Positions 47,596 to 57,620 of a stretch of DNA of 64,000 nt are shown here, piece by piece. The stretch is taken from NCBI GenBank assembly GCA_963768415.1, contig CAVYHX010000007.1, positions 1-64,000 on the forward strand, written 5' to 3'. Numbering within the stretch: position 1 is the stretch's first letter; every line of letters starts with the position of its first letter. Both the position numbers and the translations under genes were made by a program. The notes beneath the pieces were generated by a model. The model made no database searches. It had not been told where the DNA came from and worked only from the letters and a program-made list of their open reading frames with translations. Origin of the DNA: CAVYHX01 sp963768415 (lineage in GTDB: Bacteria > Pseudomonadota > Gammaproteobacteria > UBA9214).

Positions 47596-48786
47596 ATGAA
47601 TATTTTTATGCAAACCAGAATTTGTGTAACTGAAAATCTGCTGGCCCGGATGTTGCTGCTGGCTGTATTCGTATTACCCGGTCAGGCCCCGGCCGAAACC
47701 ATGGACGACCATGCGCTGGAGTTGTTCTCACAGGATTATCAGGAAGCACGCAACAAATTTCTGGATGCTGCCCATGCACAGGGCTTACAGGAAACAAGCT
47801 TCCAGTTGCCGGAAACGGGCCCGGACGGGCTGAAGCTGTATATGGATGCGGTGCGCATCGGTGCCCCGTCGGCTCATACCCTGGTGGTTATTGCCAGTGG
47901 TATTCACGGGGTGGAAGGGTTTGCCGGTTCCGCAATCCAGACCGGTCTGCTGCAACAGGGCGTGTTATCGCAACTGCCGCCCGAAGTGACTGTACTCATG
48001 CTGCACGCGGTGAATCCATACGGTTTTGCCCACCTGCGGCGCGTCAATGAGGACAATATCGATTTAAACCGGAATTTCATCGACCACGCATCGATCTATC
48101 CTGTCAATGCAGGCTACGCCGAACTGGCCGATGCCATCGCGCCGCAGTCACTGTCGGCCTGGAATAACCTGAAGGCCTGGACGCGCTTGCTTTGGTATGG
48201 CCTGCTCAATGGTAAAGCCGAATTACAGCGCGCGATCAGTGGTGGTCAGTATACCCATCCAAAGGGCCTGTTCTACGGGGGCAATGCTGCAAGCTGGACG
48301 AGTGCAATACTTGCAGAGCTGACGCGCAGTCAGCTTGCACAGGCGCAGCGTGTGGTTTACATCGATATTCATACGGGCCTCGGGACGCATGGCGAGGTTG
48401 AGATTATTGCCAATTACCCCGACGATTCACCGCAATACCGGCGTGCAACACAATGGTGGGGACAACGGGTCAGAACCCCGCAGACGGGTGAGTCTGTTTC
48501 GGTTCCCCTGTACGGGACATTGAACCAGGCACTGGAATCCATGCTGGAGCGTAACGACCTGCTGGCGGTGGCCATGGAGTTCGGTACCCGCCCGACGATA
48601 TCGGTGTTCCGCGCATTGCGGAGTGAAAACTGGCTGCATCACTACGGCGGGGTGGATCACCCGAATGGCGCTAGAGTAAGGCAGGAGTTATTAGATGTCT
48701 TCTACCCGCTGGATGAGCAATGGCGGCTGGCGGTCTGGCGACAGGGGCGGGACATCGTCATGCAGGCTCTGGCCAACCTGCAGTGA
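47596..48786 (+). CDS. DUF2817/M14-like zinc carboxypeptidase family protein
   Basis: A 396-aa protein with an N-terminal signal peptide (ARMLLLAVFVLPGQAPAE). The zinc site is SGIHGVEGFAGSAIQ (HxxE), followed by RVNEDNIDLNRNFIDH and VYIDIHTGLGTHGE (third ligand). LLAVAMEFGTRPTISVFRAL holds the catalytic Glu of the fold. Members are M14-type peptidases of unknown substrate. ATG 47596 has no strong ribosome-binding site; a second Met five codons in is possible. The gene stands alone. REP-like palindromes follow its stop. Confidence 0.85.
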   Translation: MNIFMQTRICVTENLLARMLLLAVFVLPGQAPAETMDDHALELFSQDYQEARNKFLDAAHAQGLQETSFQLPETGPDGLKLYMDAVRIGAPSAHTLVVIASGIHGVEGFAGSAIQTGLLQQGVLSQLPPEVTVLMLHAVNPYGFAHLRRVNEDNIDLNRNFIDHASIYPVNAGYAELADAIAPQSLSAWNNLKAWTRLLWYGLLNGKAELQRAISGGQYTHPKGLFYGGNAASWTSAILAELTRSQLAQAQRVVYIDIHTGLGTHGEVEIIANYPDDSPQYRRATQWWGQRVRTPQTGESVSVPLYGTLNQALESMLERNDLLAVAMEFGTRPTISVFRALRSENWLHHYGGVDHPNGARVRQELLDVFYPLDEQWRLAVWRQGRDIVMQALANLQ

Positions 48787-48798
48787 TTGCATTTAATT

Positions 48799-48893
48799 AT
48801 GTTGGACACGCTGCGCTTTGCCCAACCTACTGGGTTGCTGGGAACAGGCGGCGTAGGTTGGGCAAAGGAGCGCAGCGACGTGCCCAACAGGTG
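48799..48893. repeat. Inverted REP pair, TTGGGCAAAG...TGCCCAAC type
   Basis: TTGGACACGCTGCGCTTTGC followed by CCAACCTAC faces GTAGGTTGGGCAAAGGAGCG followed by CAGCGACGTGCCCAAC, with ACTGGGTTGCTGGG in between, so the whole stretch can form one long hairpin. This GTAGGTTGGGC family is widespread between proteobacterial genes. It sits between convergent 3' ends and may act as a bidirectional terminator. Confidence 0.8.
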
Positions 48894-48923
48894 AATCTAC
48901 ATCAGGCATGATATTGCCTGCAT

Positions 48924-51900
48924 TCACTGGTTGAAATACACCTGGCTCGGCTGACTCTGGTTGGCCACAGCCATGTCCAGGTCGCCGTCGTTATCCAGGT
49001 CGCCAAGTGCCACTGACTGGGTGTTGTCCGTGTCCAGCGACTGACCGGTATCGGTATAAGTGCCCGTGCCATCGTTGGTAAAGAGCCGGTTGCCCTGGCT
49101 GAAGTTACCCACCGCGATATCCAGGTCGCCGTCGCCGTCAATATCACCCAGTGCGATCGCACGGCTGGCATATGTCCCCGGTAGCTGACCGGCGTCCGTG
49201 TAGCTGCCCGCACCGTTATTGGTATACAACCGGCTGGCCTGACCCTGGTTGGCTGTCACCATGTCGAGATCGCCGTCACGATCGATATCTCCCAGCGCGA
49301 TCTCCCAGGTGTTGTGCGTGCCCAGTGACTGGCCGGCATCGGTGTAGCTGCCTGCGCCATTATTTATATACACCCGGTTACCCTGGTTGAAATTGCCGAC
49401 CATCATATCCAGATCGCCATCGCGATCGATATCACCCAGTTTGAGCGAACGGCTGTCATTGTTACCCAGTAACTGGCCGGTGTCTGTGAAGATTCCCGCG
49501 CCGTTGTTGAGAAATACCCGGTTAGCCTGGTTCTGATTGCCGGCCACCATGTCCAGATCACCGTCACGATCCACATCTCCCAGCGCGACTGCATAGGTGA
49601 GACTCATCGCCAGTGACTGACCGCTGTCGGTATAGATGCCTGTGCCGTTATTGAGGTAGACCCGGTTACCCTGTCCGTGATTGCCCACGACCATGTCCAG
49701 GTCGTTGTCGCCATCGACGTCGCCCAGCGCCAGCGCCAGGCTGCCGCCTATACCCAGCGCCTGGCCGTTGCCGGTAAAGGTGCCCGTGCCATTATTAAGG
49801 TAGACCCGGTTGCCCAAACTCTGGTTGGCCAGAGCGATATCCAGGTCGCCGTCATTGTCGACATCGCCCAGAATCACTGCCCAGCTTTGATAGGTCCCCA
49901 GTGCCTGGCCGCTCGCGACTAGGCGCGTGCTGCCCCAGGCGCCGGTAAGCGAGGCAAGGTAGATGCGATTCGCCTGGCCGTAGTTAGCCACCGCCAGGTC
50001 CAGATCGCCGTCGCCATCCACATCGCCAAGTGTAATCGAGCGGCTCAGATAGGTCCCGAGCGACTGGCCGGAATCCGTGAACATCCCTGTACCGTCATTG
50101 AAATAGATCCGGTTGCCCTGGCCGTCATTGGCCACCGCCAGGTCCAGATCGCCGTCGCCATCCATATCACCGAGTGCAACGGAACGACTGGCATAGGTGC
50201 CGAGTGACTGGCCGGAATCCGTAAAGATCCCCACACCATTGTTAGTATAGATGCGGTTACCCTGGTTTTCATTGGCCACCACCAGATCCAGGTCGCCATC
50301 AGCATCGACATCCCCCAGCGCGACCGATTGGCTGGCATAGGTGCCGAGTGACTGGCCGGAATCCGTAAAGGTTCCGGCGCCGTCATTGGTATAGACGCGG
50401 TTGCCCTGGTTTTCATTGGCCACTGCCAGGTCCAGGTCGCCATCGCCATCGATATCTCCCAGGATGATCGAACGGCTGGCATAGGTGCCGAGTGACTGGC
50501 CGGAATCCGTAAAGTTCCCCACACCATTGTTGGTATAGATGCGGTTGCCCTGGTTTTCATTGGCCACCACCAGATCCAGGTCGCCATCAGCATCGATATC
50601 CCCCAGCGCGACCGATTGGCTGGCATAGGTGCCGAGTGACTGGCCGGAATCCGTAAAGGTTCCGGCGCCGTCATTGGTATAGACGCGGTTGCCCTGGTTT
50701 TCATTGGCCACCACGAGATCCAGGTCGCCGTCAGCATCGATATCCCCGAGCGCGATCGAGCGGCTCAGCGACGTTCCCAGTGCCTGGCCGGAATCGGAAT
50801 AATCACCGGTGCCGTCATTGATGTAGACCAGGTTGGCCTCGCCTTCGTTTGCGACCACCAGGTCCAGGTCACCGTCACCATCGATATCACCAAACGCAAC
50901 GGACTGGCTGAGAGAAGCCCCCAGTGTCTGCCCGGAATCGACATAACCCGGTACGATATCGATCGCGGCCGATGCCTCGGCATCGATGCCCAGCACGTTT
51001 TCAATGGCATTGACCGTCATCATTGCGCTGACGTCGATGCCGGAGGGTGAATTGGCGGCCGTGCTGCTGCTGGAAAACACCTGGCGTAACTTCAGGCTGG
51101 GTGCCGTGCCCAGGGTCAGGGTCAGTTCATTGGGTGCGGGACCGGCACTCACCACAGCGCCGGAACCAAGGTCATCACCGGTCACCGGTAAATCAAAATC
51201 GCTTGAATTGGCCAGGTTGTTGTTGATCGGCTGGGTGAACGGAACAATCAACTCGTCGTCGGCGTCAGTCACACCATTGGTGTTGGTATCCAGGTAACGC
51301 GCCACACCCGTCACGACCGGGTGGGCCCCGATTCCGATGCTCGGTGACACGACCGCTGTCCCTGGACTGGTGCCGCTGACAGCAACCGGTGTCACCTCGA
51401 AGCGAATGGGAAAGCCCGCATCGGCCGCAACCAGGGTATAGCTGGAGGTGGTTGCGTTGTTAATCGCCACGCCGTCGCGCAACCAGCGATAGATCGTAAC
51501 GCCTTCGGCATCGCCATCCACATCGCTGTAGGTGTAGTTACCTGTGAGGTCGTCACCAATCTCAACGTTACCATCATTGTCATCGCTGATATGCACCGCA
51601 GTGGCCAGCGGGGCCGCATTCACGGCATCGATACTCGCCGAGATCTGCGTGTCGCCGGGGCTGGTGCCGGTTACTGCCACGGGTGTGACTGCAAACGTAA
51701 TGGCATGGTCGACATCGTCCGCTAGCAGCGTATATGTACTGGTCACAGCGCCGGCAATCGCCACATTATCGCGTAACCAGCGCAGGATCGAAGTGCCTTC
51801 GGCGTCGAAGTCTGCATCGCTGTAAGTGTAGTTTCCCGTCAGTGCATCGCCGGTCACGGCATTGCCGCCATTGACGTCGGTGATGCTGACCGCGCTGGCA

Positions 51901-52322
51901 AGCGGCGCCGCGTTGATCATGATGTCAGTTTCTGCAAGGGCCGCTGTGCCCGGACTCGTTCCGGTGGCCGCGGCCGGCGTAACTTCAAAGCTGATGGCCT
52001 GACCCGCATCGGCCGCAACCGGGGTATACATCGGGGTAGTTGCGCCCGGAATCGGTACGCCGCCGCGCATCCAGCGGAAGCTTGTGGGGCCTTCGGCATC
52101 ACCTTCCGCATCGGTGTAATTATAGTCGCCGGTGAGCATGTCGCCGATTTCTGCACTGCCGCCATTGCCATCGGTGATAGTGATCCCGCTGGCAGCTGGT
52201 GCCTTGTTGGTTGTGCCACCGCCACTGCCACCACCACAGGCGGTGATGGCCACGAGCAGTGCCGCGATAGCAACCAATCTGTAAGGGGAATCCGCCTGAC
52301 ATACTTTGAAATTATTATTCAT
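48924..52322 (-). CDS. Large FG-GAP/VCBS repeat lipoprotein
   Basis: About 1,132 aa. Lipoprotein signal: LVAIAALLVAITACGGG, so the mature protein is anchored by a lipidated Cys, probably on the outer membrane. Residues 50-370 hold three Ig/cadherin-like repeats of about 100 residues (ITDGNGGSAEIGDMLTGDYN; AASGITITDGNGG). A linker with VTGVARYLDTNTNGVTDADD follows. Residues 470-1,132 are fourteen FG-GAP-like repeats of 48 residues, each with a DxDxDGDLD calcium loop and GNRVYTNDGAGTFTDSGQSL. This predicts a beta-propeller-like calcium-binding surface protein, perhaps an adhesin. ATG 52322 follows GGAAATCACA; a TTG at 52340 would add 6 residues. Confidence 0.88.
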   Translation of the reverse strand: MNNNFKVCQADSPYRLVAIAALLVAITACGGGSGGGTTNKAPAASGITITDGNGGSAEIGDMLTGDYNYTDAEGDAEGPTSFRWMRGGVPIPGATTPMYTPVAADAGQAISFEVTPAAATGTSPGTAALAETDIMINAAPLASAVSITDVNGGNAVTGDALTGNYTYSDADFDAEGTSILRWLRDNVAIAGAVTSTYTLLADDVDHAITFAVTPVAVTGTSPGDTQISASIDAVNAAPLATAVHISDDNDGNVEIGDDLTGNYTYSDVDGDAEGVTIYRWLRDGVAINNATTSSYTLVAADAGFPIRFEVTPVAVSGTSPGTAVVSPSIGIGAHPVVTGVARYLDTNTNGVTDADDELIVPFTQPINNNLANSSDFDLPVTGDDLGSGAVVSAGPAPNELTLTLGTAPSLKLRQVFSSSSTAANSPSGIDVSAMMTVNAIENVLGIDAEASAAIDIVPGYVDSGQTLGASLSQSVAFGDIDGDGDLDLVVANEGEANLVYINDGTGDYSDSGQALGTSLSRSIALGDIDADGDLDLVVANENQGNRVYTNDGAGTFTDSGQSLGTYASQSVALGDIDADGDLDLVVANENQGNRIYTNNGVGNFTDSGQSLGTYASRSIILGDIDGDGDLDLAVANENQGNRVYTNDGAGTFTDSGQSLGTYASQSVALGDVDADGDLDLVVANENQGNRIYTNNGVGIFTDSGQSLGTYASRSVALGDMDGDGDLDLAVANDGQGNRIYFNDGTGMFTDSGQSLGTYLSRSITLGDVDGDGDLDLAVANYGQANRIYLASLTGAWGSTRLVASGQALGTYQSWAVILGDVDNDGDLDIALANQSLGNRVYLNNGTGTFTGNGQALGIGGSLALALGDVDGDNDLDMVVGNHGQGNRVYLNNGTGIYTDSGQSLAMSLTYAVALGDVDRDGDLDMVAGNQNQANRVFLNNGAGIFTDTGQLLGNNDSRSLKLGDIDRDGDLDMMVGNFNQGNRVYINNGAGSYTDAGQSLGTHNTWEIALGDIDRDGDLDMVTANQGQASRLYTNNGAGSYTDAGQLPGTYASRAIALGDIDGDGDLDIAVGNFSQGNRLFTNDGTGTYTDTGQSLDTDNTQSVALGDLDNDGDLDMAVANQSQPSQVYFNQ
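48960..50945 (-). repeat. Tandem 144-base repeats inside the FG-GAP gene
   Basis: Fourteen units of 48 codons encode the FG-GAP domains. The best-conserved units lie at about 50170-50740, where neighbouring copies are nearly identical in DNA (for example the TTGGTATAGACGCGGTTGCC string recurs). A pattern of alternating ABAB pairs is visible there, which suggests recent duplication in blocks of two. Such repeats can expand or collapse, and assembly may have changed their number. Confidence 0.85.
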
Positions 52323-52606
52323 TGTGATTTCCATCGGCAATTGTGTTCGGCCGGGATCCGTAATGATCGGTCACATACGAGCTGGTGGAGCGATCGATAC
52401 GGAACCTGCCGCTTTTGATTAATTACTATGCTAAAGGCCGGGACGGGGCGGATAAATTGTACTTAGGTACAGGAATGCCCGGTGGAAACGGGAGAAAGAA
52501 GGTCAATCAGTGCGGGAAGGGGGCATGCATAACGGAGCATGCGCAAGCGTTGGGTCTTGCTGCGGCCTGCTAAGGTTTTTCGAAATACAGCCGAATTACA
52601 GCACTG

Positions 52607-53080
52607 ATGGGCGGTATGTTTTTTATACAGGGCGAACAGGGATTTGCATTAATGGCTATTGATTACGACACCCCGGAATATGCTGGCGATTTCATACTGG
52701 AGCCACTGGGTACACCACGCAGTCAGCAGGTTGAAACCACGCTGCTGGTTGACCTGCGCAGGCATCCCCGGTTCGATACGCGCTTGCATGCAGAAATCTC
52801 TGTCGGTAACGGCAATCGGGCAAACGGTATCATCACCAATATTTCCCGCACCGGATTACGGCTCGAGGGTGGCCGGCACATGGTGGATGCCATCGTTCCG
52901 GGTCACAACATGCGCAGCGAGCATAGTCCGGTAACACTGGAGCTGCAGTTTTCCCTGCCCGGCGGCAAGGAGCAGGCGCCGGCGCCGCCCCGGCAGCGGG
53001 CCTGCGAGGTTGTCGATGGTATTGAGGGGCTCGTGACAGTGGCCTGTGCCGTTGCGGGAGGGGAAAGCGGCGCACCGCTC
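52607..53080 (+). CDS. PilZ domain protein, 3' end probably lost at the contig join
   Basis: The first 140 residues contain the PilZ cyclic-di-GMP signature: LRRHPRFDTRLHAEISVG (RxxxR) and IITNISRTGLRLEGG (NxSxxG). After about residue 150 the homology stops, and the sequence (QRACEVVDGIEGLVTVAC then ALLSSS-type low complexity) no longer looks like a PilZ C-terminus, although the frame stays open to 53227. I therefore set the end only approximately, near the suspected join. The 266 bases upstream of ATG 52607 have no gene. PilZ proteins bind cyclic-di-GMP and control motility, adhesion or exopolysaccharide. Confidence 0.65.
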
Positions 53081-53330
53081 CTTAGAAAAATCCAAGCAGG
53101 GCTTGAGCTTGTGGCGGTTCTTTCAAGTTCTTCAAGTCAGGGCCAGCAGCCAGTTGGCCTTGCGTCGGATGTGGCGCTGCGTTTGCCGCCGCTACAAAGC
53201 GCGGTGAATGCGGCCGAGGGGTCTTGAAGCCGCGATTTCCGGTGCCTACCTGAGTTGAGCAGAGGCCGCAGTTGGCTCTGTTTTCATCACCAGCCTTGCC
53301 CGCAACAGGGGAGGCGTAAAACTTGAAATC
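53000..53330. other. Putative chimeric join between two genomes
   Basis: Left of this zone gene content and intergenic repeats are gammaproteobacterial; right of it every gene is of Rhodobacterales type. The zone itself holds the tail of the PilZ frame and the Hsp20 leader with AAAGGAGG. I cannot place the joint more precisely without alignment. Confidence 0.7.
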
Positions 53331-53349
53331 GCTCAAAGGAGGATCCCTC

Positions 53350-53817
53350 ATGCGAACTTTTGATCTTGCACCGCTTTACCGTGCAACCGTCGGTTTTGAC
53401 CAGATCGCCGACCTCATGGACCGCGCCCTGACAGACACGTCAACGGCCGCGTCCTACCCGCCCTACAACATCGAGAAAACATCCGACGATGGATGGCGTA
53501 TTTCGATTGCCGTTGCTGGCTTCAGTGACGCCGATCTGAATGTCGAAATGCGTGAAAGCGCTTTGATCGTCACGGCCAAAAAGGCCACAGATGACGAAGA
53601 TCGTACGTATTTGCACCGCGGCATCGCCACCCGCGCATTTGAGCGCCGTTTTGCTTTGGCTGACCATGTCCGTGTGACAGGGGCAAGCCATTTGGACGGA
53701 ATGCTCCATATCGATCTTACGCGTGAAGTCCCCGAAGCGCTTAAACCGCGCCGCATCGAAATCGCCAACGGTGATACGTTCGAGGCAAAGACCGTCGAGG
53801 CCAAAGACCTGAACTGA
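53350..53817 (+). CDS. Hsp20 family small heat-shock protein
   Basis: A 155-aa protein of the Rhodobacterales IbpA type. It begins MRTFDLAPLYRATVGFDQIA and has the alpha-crystallin domain YPPYNIEKTSDDGWRISIAV, FSDADLNVEMRESALIV, RGIATRAFERRFALADHVRV and LDGMLHIDLTREVPEALKPR; the A-F-x-R-x-F motif is the usual dimer strand. AAAGGAGG at 53334-53341 is a strong Shine-Dalgarno. Small heat-shock proteins hold unfolded proteins under stress. A clear terminator follows. The frame is intact. Confidence 0.93.
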   Translation: MRTFDLAPLYRATVGFDQIADLMDRALTDTSTAASYPPYNIEKTSDDGWRISIAVAGFSDADLNVEMRESALIVTAKKATDDEDRTYLHRGIATRAFERRFALADHVRVTGASHLDGMLHIDLTREVPEALKPRRIEIANGDTFEAKTVEAKDLN

Positions 53818-53845
53818 CGGCACGCCCAATAAGCGAATAAAGGAG

Positions 53846-53874
53846 ACCCCCGGTGCCAAGCATCGGGGGTTTTC
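53846..53874 (+). terminator. Rho-independent terminator of hsp20
   Basis: Stem ACCCCCGGTGC / GCATCGGGGGT with loop CAA and one G-U pair, directly followed by TTTCG. It lies 28 bases after the Hsp20 stop. Confidence 0.85.
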
Positions 53875-53928
53875 GTTTCCAGTGGCCCTGGAGACTTTCC
53901 CAATTCAGCAGTCTATCTTTGGCGGCGT

Positions 53929-56268
53929 TTACTCGCCGTATGGGACCCAGATTGTCTTAACTTCGGTCGAGGCTGTCAAAAACGCTGATGCATCCGCGTT
54001 TGACCAGTCGCGCCCTTTGCCGTTGTTGACCCAGGTGCGTTTTAGGTTTCCTGCGGCTTCGCGCTCGATAACGGCCGACAGATCGCTGCCGGAGAAAGAC
54101 CAGACGGCGTCGATATCCATGTGCCCGCCGACCTGTGGCGCCAATTCGGTGTGGTTACCGGTCAGGATATTGACCACTCCGCCGGGCACGTCCGATGTCT
54201 CAAGCACCTGATAGAAATCGGTCGCCGCCAAGCGGGAACGGCTCGGTGGCCATGCACCGTGATCCGGTTGCCCATCGCCATCGCCGGGGCCATGACCGAA
54301 ATCAGGCCAAGAAGTGGCGCATCGTCAGAGGCGAATGCGGCGATCTTGCCCACGGGTTCGTTCATCGCAAGAGCTATCCCGCGCAGTGGCACATCCTTGG
54401 CGGCACCATCGTATTTGTCGGCCCAGGCGGCCCAGGTGAACAGCCGGTCGATGCGACGCGTCAACCTCGGCCTTTCCACTACGTTTGCCTGTCATGTCGT
54501 TGATCCGGCTTGCGAATTCATCGCCACGCGCAGACAGGTTTTCGCCCAGATAATAGAGGATTTGCGCGCGCAAATGACCGGTTGTTTTGCTCCAGCCCTT
54601 CGCGGCGTTCATCGCCTCGACGGCGTTGCGCAGGTCCTTGCGGTTTGCCAGACTTGCGTGCCCAAGAAGTTTGCCCTTCGGAGACCAAACAGCGCGCGAA
54701 TACCCCCCATCGGGGCGCGCCTGCTTTCCACCGATGTACAGCTTTGCCGTGCGGTCCAAATCGGCCACATCGGCTTTTGTCGGAGCGGCAATCGAAGCGA
54801 TCTTCGACAGTTTAGGTGCGGCATCTTTCGCCTTGGTATAGGCCTGAAGCCCTTCCCAGCCGCCTTCACGCCCAAAGCCGCTTTCGCGCACGCCACCAAA
54901 CCCGGCAGCTGCGTCAAACAGGTTTGTCGCGTTGACCCAGACAACACCGGCGGCCAGTTTCGGCGCAATATCAAGCGCCAGATTGACGTTCTCGGTCCAG
55001 ACCGTGGCGGCCAGCCCGTAGCGCGTGTTGTTCGCCAACTCGACCGCTTCAGATGGTGTTCGGAAGGTCGTGGCGACAAGCACGGGGCCAAAGATTTCCT
55101 CCTGCATCAACTTATCCGCCGTCGACAAACCGGTGATCAGGGTCGGCGGGTAATAGCAGCCCGTGTCCGGTAAGGGCGTCGCGGCGTGGTAGATGTCGCC
55201 GGCGCTTGACGTCACAAGGGCCGTGATCGCGTCAAGCTGGACCGGATCAACGATAGCGCCGACATCAATGCACTTGTCAAGCGGATCACCAATGCGCAGC
55301 TTGTCCATGCGGGCCTTCAGCGTCGTGTAAAAAGCCTCCGCAATGCCTTCTTGCACCAACAGCCGCGAGCCTGCGCAACAGACCTGTCCCTGATTGAACC
55401 AGATGGCGTCGACAAGGCCTTCGATGGCACTGTCGATATCGGCGTCATCAAAGACAATATAGGGCGACTTTCCACCAAGCTCTAAGGTAAGCTTCTTCGC
55501 AGAACCCGCTGTTTGCGCGCGTATTTTCCGACCAACAGACGTTGATCCGGTAAAGGCGATCTTGTCGATATCGGGATGGGTCACGATGGCTTCGCCCGTA
55601 CTTCCGTCCCCTGTCACGATGTTCAACACACCCGGCGGAACACCGGCTTCGCGCGCCAGATCGGCGAAAAGCAAGGCGGTCAGAGACGTATATTCCGCAG
55701 GCTTCAGCACCACCGTATTGCCCATCGCAAGGGCCGGCGCGATTTTCCAGGCAAGCATCAAAAGCGGGAAGTTCCACGGGATAATCTGCCCGCACACGCC
55801 AAGCGCTTCACGCCCCGGCAGTTCGTCGTCCATCAGCTGCGCCATACCAGCGTGATAATAGAAATGGCGGGCGACCAAGGGGATGTCGATGTCGCGGCTT
55901 TCGCGGATCGGCTTGCCATTGTCGAGCGTTTCAAGCGTTGCAAACAGACGCGATTGTTTCTGGACAAGACGTGCCAGTGCATAAAGCACTCTTGCGCGCG
56001 CTTTGGCATCTTTCGCCCAGGCTTTTTGCGCTTTGCGCGCCGCGTCGACGGCCTTGTCCACGTCTTTCGCGCTTGCTTGGCTGACCTTCGCAAGTGTTTC
56101 GCCATTTGCAGGGTTCTTCGAGGCAAAAGACCGCGCGGGTTTGGTCCATTGGCCATTGATATACTGTCCGAACGTTCGCTTGTGGCGGTCCAGCCATGCC
56201 ATCGCTTCCGAAGCGTCCTCGGGCGCGGGGCCGTAGTCCATCGTTTCGAAGATTTCGCGGACGTTCAT
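53929..56268 (-). CDS. Double-domain aldehyde dehydrogenase of the deoC locus, frameshifts
   Basis: About 779 aa, the length of the long ALDH found beside deoC in Rhodobacterales. The first domain is complete: GQIIPWNFPLLMLAWKIAPA, TLELGGKSPYIVF (catalytic Glu) and NQGQVCCAGSRLLV (catalytic Cys). The second domain is a shorter, cysteine-less-looking ALDH copy (KLYIGGKQARPDGGYSRAVW onward). Frameshifts occur near 54465-54480 and near 54235, so the C-terminal part is read in three frames. The gene overlaps DUF1272 by 4 bases and is in an operon with deoC, so it may oxidise the acetaldehyde produced by the aldolase. Confidence 0.88.
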
Positions 56269-56507
56269 GCGCTACATCCTTCAGGTTTAAAAACGCGTTT
56301 TGTGGAGGCCGGAAAGCGGGCCAGTTTGTCCGTCGGTCGGATCGGCCGTGGCACGAAGTTGCCTCCGCAATTCGGGCAAACGCCTTTCAGTGGACCTGCG
56401 ACGCAGTCACTACAAAAGGTGCATTCGAACGTGCAGATCATCGCGTCCGGGCTTTCGGGGGGCAGGTTGCGATCGCAACACTCACAGCTTGGGCGAAGGT
56501 CTAACAT
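56265..56507 (-). CDS. DUF1272 small zinc-ribbon protein
   Basis: An 80-aa protein with eight cysteines in paired motifs: CECCDRNLP, CTFECTFCSDC and CPNCGG. This is DUF1272, predicted to bind zinc. It sits between deoC and the aldehyde dehydrogenase, overlaps the latter by ATGA, and starts 6 bases after deoC ends. Function unknown; its fixed position suggests a role with the enzymes. The frame is intact. Confidence 0.85.
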   Translation of the reverse strand: MLDLRPSCECCDRNLPPESPDAMICTFECTFCSDCVAGPLKGVCPNCGGNFVPRPIRPTDKLARFPASTKRVFKPEGCSA

Positions 56508-56512
56508 TGCGC

Positions 56513-57584
56513 TTATCCTATCGGGTGTCGGTGGCTGGCCGAATACCGGCCGGTCACGTGATGTTCGAGTTGGCGTTCGATGTCGCCAAGAAGGCTTGAC
56601 GCACCAAAGCGGAACAGATCGGGGCGCAGCCAGCGATCGCCCAGCTCGTCCTTGATCAGCGTCAGATACGTCACCGCGTCCTTGGCCTTGGAGATGCCGC
56701 CCGCAGGCTTGTAGCCCACGCGAAATCCCGTCGCTTCGTGATAGGCGCGAATGGCGCGGATCATCACAAGGCTGACGGGCAGGGTGGCGTTGACGCTTTC
56801 TTTGCCGGTCGAGGTCTTGATGAAATCAGCCCCTGCCATCATGCAGACCCAGCTGGCACGCGCGACGTTTCTAAGCGTGCCCAAGTTCGCCGGTTGCAAG
56901 AATTGCTTTTACGTGCGCATCTCCGCAAGCCGCGCGGAAGGCTTTCATTTCATCGTAAAGGGCCTGCCAGTTTTGCGTCAGAACGTGGCGGCGCGAGATC
57001 ACGATGTCGATTTCCCTGGCTCCGGCCTTTACGCTTTCCTCGATCTCGGCCAAGCGTAGGTGGAACGGTGAGAGACCGGCCGGAAAACCGGTTGAGACGG
57101 CCGCAACGGGTATGCCAGTGCCTTGCAATGCGCAAACGGCTGTCGGGACCATCTCGTGGTAAACGCAGACCGCTCCTGTGGTGATTGCATCCATGCCAAG
57201 TGCGTCCAACAGGTCTTGTCGCACAGGGTTTGCGGCCTTGGCGCAAAGGCGTCTGACACGACCTTCGGTGTCGTCGCCCGAAAGCGTCGTGAGATCGATC
57301 AGGGTGATGGCACGCAACATCCAGGCCGCCTGGTAGTCTTTCTTAACAGAGCGACGCCCGGGCAGGGTGGCAGCACGACGCTCGATTGCCGAGGTATTGG
57401 CTTGAAGCGATGCAATGCGGTCAAGATCAAGCGCCGTGCCGGGATTGCGCGGCTCGTGGACCTGCGGAAGATGCGCAAGCGATGTGTCGGTGGCAGAGGC
57501 GGTTCGTGCAGTCATAGCGGCAGCCTGGCGTTTAAGGTCTTGAAAAGCGTCGCATGACACGAGCGATAAATCAAGATTGACCAT
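56513..57584 (-). CDS. deoC: Deoxyribose-phosphate aldolase, one frameshift
   Basis: About 356 aa (long DeoC form). It cleaves 2-deoxyribose 5-phosphate into glyceraldehyde 3-phosphate and acetaldehyde in nucleoside breakdown. Catalytic residues: Schiff-base Lys in ADFIKTSTGKESV and the second Lys in GFRVGYKPAGGISKAKDAV. Earlier blocks are RAITLIDLTTLSGDDTEGRV and AGAREIDIVISRRHVLTQNW. One shift lies near 56880. It is the first gene of the deoC-DUF1272-aldehyde dehydrogenase operon. The upstream region 57585-57696 carries the Rhodobacterales intergenic hairpin. Confidence 0.92.
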
Positions 57585-57620
57585 TTGGTCAAATTTTTAG
57601 TGAAATGCGAAGTCTGCACC

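Noticed and set aside
55576..56655. Long plus-strand frame opposite the aldehyde dehydrogenase
   Set aside because: It is antisense to conserved ALDH motifs and shows no family signature.
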